Of a stretch of DNA of 64,000 bases, positions 61,036 to 64,000 are shown piece by piece. How positions within the stretch are numbered: the first letter of the stretch is position 1; the number at the start of each line of letters is the position of its first letter. Position numbers and translations under genes: made by a program. Where the stretch lies: NCBI RefSeq assembly GCF_024137025.1, contig NZ_JAMYJR010000056.1:18454-82453 (forward strand), given 5' to 3'. Origin of the DNA: Paractinoplanes aksuensis. Lineage in GTDB: Bacteria > Actinomycetota > Actinomycetes > Mycobacteriales > Micromonosporaceae. The notes beneath the pieces are model-generated. The model made no database searches and was not told the DNA's origin. It saw only the letters and a program-made list of their open reading frames with translations.

Positions 61036-61912
61036 GGCGGGCCGGCTTGGCCGCGGCGTTCGCGAGTTGCGTCTCGAGGTACACCTTGATCGCGGCCAGC
61101 TCGGTCGCCCGTTGCGCCGCCACCCGCTTCTGGTACGCGGTCTCCACGGCCAGCATCATTCCGGGCAGCTGGGTCTCGGTCTTGCAGGCCACGTCGGCCG
61201 TGGCCGCCTTGATCTCGGCCGGGTCGGCCCGGGCGGTCTGCCAGCGCTGGTCGCCGACCGCGGCGTACGGGTCGGGGTAGGAGTATCCCTTGGCCCGCAT
61301 GCACGTGCTCCAGTCGGCGAAGACCTGGGCGACCCGGCTGTCGGCCTTCGTCTGGTTGTACGTCTCGAACTGGAGCTTCTCCGGGAGGCCGGGGTCAGCC
61401 TCGGGAGCGCCCTCGGCGAGTTGACGGACGGCTTCCCCGGCACAACCGCCGACCGGAACCGGCTGCCCCCGGAAAGTCTGTTCGCCCCGGCCCGCCCAGA
61501 CATTCATCGCGTCGGCCGTCGGCTTCTTCTGATCGACGTTCGGCGGCGCCGTCTCGGGCGCGTGGTAGCCGATGGTCGCCGCTTTCCCGGCCTCGATGAC
61601 CGCATATCGACGGGCGTTCCGGGGCGTCCCGTCGGGGGTCGGCAACTGATTCATGGGCCAGGACAGACCGAATCGCTTCAGGCAGTCACGACCCATCGAG
61701 GTTACCGCCGCGTCGATCTTCACCCGCTGTTCACCGGTCAGCAGATAAACGTCGAGCGGCAGCACGATATCGGCACCGGACCGTACCGTAAGAATGGCGC
61801 CGATCGACGGTTCTTCCGATTGCGCCTCGGCCGGCCCGGTAGTACAAGCGGCGAGAGTGGCGACGGCTGCGGTGAGACCGAGAGGAATGAGAACACGTTT
61901 CGCATTAATCAT
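61019..61912 (-). CDS. hypothetical lipoprotein
   Basis: A 297-residue lipoprotein with lipobox LAAC at about residues 20-23. The mature part has four spaced cysteines (GRDCLKRFG, VGGCAGEA, WSTCMRAKGYSYPDP, VACKTETQ), possibly two disulfides. The WxxCMRxKGYxYPDP pattern occurs in many actinobacterial lipoproteins of unknown role. AGAGGAG precedes the ATG at 61912. Confidence 0.78.
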   Translation of the reverse strand: MINAKRVLIPLGLTAAVATLAACTTGPAEAQSEEPSIGAILTVRSGADIVLPLDVYLLTGEQRVKIDAAVTSMGRDCLKRFGLSWPMNQLPTPDGTPRNARRYAVIEAGKAATIGYHAPETAPPNVDQKKPTADAMNVWAGRGEQTFRGQPVPVGGCAGEAVRQLAEGAPEADPGLPEKLQFETYNQTKADSRVAQVFADWSTCMRAKGYSYPDPYAAVGDQRWQTARADPAEIKAATADVACKTETQLPGMMLAVETAYQKRVAAQRATELAAIKVYLETQLANAAAKPARLTSPR

Positions 61913-61934
61913 TGCGGCGGCTCCTCTGTCGGGG

Positions 61935-61968
61935 AACAGCCCGGCCGGCGGATGCTGGCCGGGCTGTT
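61935..61968. terminator. strong hairpin terminator
   Basis: AACAGCCCGGCC and GGCCGGGCTGTT form a perfect 12-bp stem around a 10-nt loop, with TTCATT after it on the plus strand. It separates the leftward secreted-protein gene (stop at 61994) from the leftward lipoprotein gene (start at 61912). Confidence 0.85.
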
Positions 61969-61993
61969 TTCATTCGTTAGTCCGCCGCGAGCC

Positions 61994-62905
61994 TCAGGGC
62001 CCGGCGACCCGGTGCGAGCTGAGCGCGTTGTCGAGAGTGCCCAGCGTGGAGTACGCGTAGCTCAGGGTCCCGATCGCTTGCCCGTAGGGCAGCAACTGGA
62101 TGTAGGTGCCCGTGTAGTTGGCGTTGGCGTACGCCCGCACGTAGCTGTTGGAGTAGTTGACGATGCTGCTGCCGTTGTTGTCGATCGCCGTCGTGGTGGC
62201 CGGCGGGGTGCCGAAAGCAGGCAGGTTCTTGCAGTCCAGCTTGTACGTCACGCCCTGGAAGGTGACGTCGCTGACGACAGTCGTCACGGTTCCTGCCGGG
62301 TTGTTCGTGTAGCCGACGCCGAACCGAACGACGTTCTTGCTCTTCCCGGCCTGGGTCACCACAACGCTGGGGTCTACATCGTCGTAATAGCCCGGGTTGG
62401 GACGACTGGGCGGGACCGTCATCGACCACAATCCGGTGGCCGGGTCCCAGCGGAGCGTCCCGTACGAATCACTCGTCCCGCCGAACACCTCGACGGAGAA
62501 GAACGAGGGCTGGTCCGGGGTCGGCGATGCCGTGTAGGTCCCCGGGTCGAGGTCGTCCGTGCTGAGGGTGCCGGCGACGTTGCGGTGGATGAGGTCGGTG
62601 GAGTTGAACTCCAGACCGTTCGCGGTCGCCGTGGGCTTGCGGGCGGTCTCGTCGGGGTTCACGAACCACTTGTCGTTGTTGAGGTTGGGGCAGTTGTCGA
62701 AGTTCACCGCGGTCACCGACGGGTACGCCGGCACGGTGGTCCCGAAGTCGTAGAACTGCCCGGTGAGGTTCGCGTCCTTCCAGACGACGACCTCGCCGGT
62801 GTCGATGACCTTGTCCCCGTTGGCCGCGCTGGCCGGTGCGGCAACACCGACAGCGGCGATCGCACCGGCCGCAATGGCCAACGCGGTCCCAATTTTGCGG
62901 ATCAT
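61994..62905 (-). CDS. secreted protein with crystallin-like/inhibitor I36-like repeat
   Basis: A 303-residue exported protein with signal MIRKIGTALAIAAGAIAAVG and cleavage after APASA. Two segments follow a beta-gamma-crystallin-like pattern: VVVWKDANLTGQFYDF near the mature start and RAYANANYTGTYIQLLPYG at the end, with a final LSSHRVAG. Such folds bind calcium or inhibit peptidases (family I36). GAGGAG lies 8 nt before the ATG. The middle (about 100-200) is novel to me. Confidence 0.75.
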   Translation of the reverse strand: MIRKIGTALAIAAGAIAAVGVAAPASAANGDKVIDTGEVVVWKDANLTGQFYDFGTTVPAYPSVTAVNFDNCPNLNNDKWFVNPDETARKPTATANGLEFNSTDLIHRNVAGTLSTDDLDPGTYTASPTPDQPSFFSVEVFGGTSDSYGTLRWDPATGLWSMTVPPSRPNPGYYDDVDPSVVVTQAGKSKNVVRFGVGYTNNPAGTVTTVVSDVTFQGVTYKLDCKNLPAFGTPPATTTAIDNNGSSIVNYSNSYVRAYANANYTGTYIQLLPYGQAIGTLSYAYSTLGTLDNALSSHRVAGP

Positions 62906-63245
62906 TTCTTGACTCCTCATTGGAGAGAGCACGGAAGGGAGATCGTGCCGAGGAAGCCTGAATATCCGGCCACTGACCGTACCTTGCCGCCGTGCAAGCA
63001 CCCGCGCGCTGGGCGTTACTCGGCAACCGCGATATCGATCATTGTCGAATACGGCTCCACTGAGCAGGAGTCTTGTCCGGCACCGGGGCCGACGTCAACG
63101 CATTCCATCCCCGGAATCCATGAGTGAATCGATCGACGAATGGTCCGCATTCGCATTCACGATCATCGTATCGACAGTTTCAAGGTCACGAGTGAAATGA
63201 TTCTTCACGTCGATTCACAAGAACAACTGGCGACCGTAAACAGCG
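62906..63245. other. A+T-richer intergenic region
   Basis: About 340 bp upstream of the leftward secreted-protein gene. The segment 63120-63240 is markedly less G+C-rich than its surroundings, with GTGAATCGA and GCATTCAC as loosely inverted halves. It probably holds the promoter. A short rightward ORF at 63140-63370 crosses the terminator and is not supported. Confidence 0.5.
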
Positions 63246-63279
63246 GCGAGCCGCACCCCCGAACGGGGATGCGGCTCGC
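63246..63279. terminator. hairpin terminator of the leftward His/Gly-rich gene
   Basis: GCGAGCCGCA (63246-63255) pairs with TGCGGCTCGC (63270-63279), and an inner CCCC/GGGG extends the stem. On the minus strand TGTTTA follows after a few bases. It lies 21 bp past the stop at 63300. Confidence 0.82.
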
Positions 63280-63299
63280 TTCGGTGTTGCGACTGCCGA

Positions 63300-63836
63300 T
63301 CAGGGAGACGTGGTGCCGGGGCCCGGAACGATCACCGGGTTGGCCGGCGTGGCGCCGACACCGTTGTTGAAGCGGCCACCGTGACCACGGCCGCCGTGAC
63401 CACGGCCACCGTGACCCCGCCCGCCGTGACCCCAGTGTCCGCCGCGGTGGCGGAAGTCGTCACGGAAGTTGTTGCGGTGACCGCGGACGCCCCAGGGACC
63501 GAACCAGTTGCGGTCGTCCCAGTTGTTCCAGCCGCCCCAGGAGTCGAACTCGACCCGCAGGGCGTACCCGCCGCGGACGCGGTAGCAGTCGTAGTCGTCC
63601 CACGAGCCGCGACGCTCGCCCAGCCGGCCCGCGAAGTGGCACGCGGCGCGGCTGGAGTAGACGTCGATGACGCGGCTGCGGGAGGCGGCGCCCGCCGTCG
63701 TCTTGGCGGCCGAGCTCGCGGCCTGACCCTGAGCCTGGCTCGCACCCGTGGTCGCCATGGCCGGGCCGGCGCCGACCGAGGCAGCCACGAAGAGACCCAT
63801 GCCGGTCACCGTGAGCATTCGAGTAAGTCGGTTCAT
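63300..63836 (-). CDS. secreted His/Gly/Arg-rich protein
   Basis: A 178-residue exported protein with a signal (MNRLTRMLTVTGMGLFVAAS, cleavage after AMA). The mature domain has two cysteines (RAACHFAG and DDYDCYRV, with a Tyr/Trp-rich WDDYDCYRV...WNNWDDRNWFG) and a tail of four GHGGR repeats. The histidine-rich tail may bind metal. AGAAGG precedes the ATG at 63836; a longer reading to 63920 has no ribosome site. Confidence 0.72.
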   Translation of the reverse strand: MNRLTRMLTVTGMGLFVAASVGAGPAMATTGASQAQGQAASSAAKTTAGAASRSRVIDVYSSRAACHFAGRLGERRGSWDDYDCYRVRGGYALRVEFDSWGGWNNWDDRNWFGPWGVRGHRNNFRDDFRHRGGHWGHGGRGHGGRGHGGRGHGGRFNNGVGATPANPVIVPGPGTTSP

Positions 63837-63949
63837 ATCTACCTTCTCTTGACACGTTATGTCGAGGAAGATAGAACCACGCGAACCGCGCAGAATCTGG
63901 TATTTCCCTGTGAGTTCCACGAAAGTGGCAGAGCGGACAAAATGTGCGG

Positions 63950-64000
63950 CGGGGCCCGCCCCCCCCCCCCGGGCCCCCCGCCCCCCCCCCCGCCCCGGGG
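63950..64000. other. low-complexity C/G run at the window end
   Basis: The last 50 bases contain only G and C, with runs of 11 C. No gene could use them. They look like the degraded end of a contig rather than real genome. Confidence 0.7.

Noticed and set aside
63140..63370. 76-codon plus-strand ORF
   Set aside because: It runs through a strong terminator hairpin into the antisense of a supported gene, with no ribosome site.
1..64000. tRNA, rRNA, CRISPR array, insertion sequence or prophage
   Set aside because: No tRNA-like arms, spaced repeats, transposase or integrase motifs were seen on either strand.

Overview
The window is high-G+C DNA (about 70% or more by eye), with frequent GTG starts, 4-bp ATGA/GTGA start-stop overlaps, SARP/BTAD and LuxR-type (LAL) regulators, an F420-type oxidoreductase and a cslA-glxA-cslZ glucan locus. 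This fits a filamentous actinobacterium. A member of the Micromonosporaceae such as Actinoplanes is my best guess, but no rRNA or species marker is present. I saw no tRNA, rRNA, CRISPR array, insertion sequence or prophage.

Layout. 1-4829: leftward operon of a BTAD/ATPase regulator, a small unknown protein, a CPBP membrane protein and an ABC transporter. 5020-9291: branched-chain 2-oxoacid dehydrogenase genes (E2, E1beta, E1alpha), divergent from an Lrp/AsnC regulator. 9375-16617: a sugar-dehydrogenase-like lipoprotein, then a GH6 hydrolase, cslA, glxA and a second GH6 (cslZ), a hyphal beta-glucan machine. 16658-19801: a sulfotransferase and a DpgA-type type III polyketide synthase, both missing their N-terminal parts and meeting head-to-head at base 17575/17576, followed by a cytochrome b5-desaturase fusion. 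19811-23110: small genes including a macro domain, and an alpha-oxoamine-synthase-like PLP enzyme. 23148-27869: a large SARP regulator converging on a DrrAB-type exporter whose promoter region carries heptamers at 11-bp steps. 27866-31337: an MFS exporter, an M15 peptidase and a TetR regulator. 31577-38584: a second-type methionyl-tRNA synthetase, an LLM oxidoreductase, a TetR regulator, a 917-residue catalase-like/heme-dioxygenase fusion and a lipoprotein. 38690-43645: repeat-rich DNA, a coiled-coil membrane protein and a LAL regulator. 43985-46469: a LacI regulator with twin palindromic operators facing two shrunken sugar-metabolism genes, and an FhuF-like protein. 46540-50524: hydrolase, SPW protein, Ser/Thr kinase, NmrA-like and AraC genes. 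50617-58697: a NarL-type two-component system running without a gap into a complete Mrp Na+/H+ antiporter operon and a BON protein. 58775-64000: a Clp-N-like protein, small membrane proteins, a shrunken nucleotidyltransferase, a lipoprotein, and two secreted proteins with clear hairpin terminators. The last 50 bases are low-complexity C/G runs that look like an assembly end.

The most unusual signal is a set of genes that have lost their cores. The divergent sulfotransferase/DpgA pair lost both 5' ends in one event. A Gfo/Idh/MocA dehydrogenase, the adjacent hydroxypyruvate-isomerase-like gene and a DUF925 nucleotidyltransferase each keep both ends in one reading frame but lack the middle. Whether these are genomic deletions or assembly collapses must be settled from reads. 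The best candidates for undescribed biology are the sulfotransferase / type III PKS / b5-desaturase group, the catalase-like/dioxygenase fusion, and the SARP-repeat-controlled exporter.
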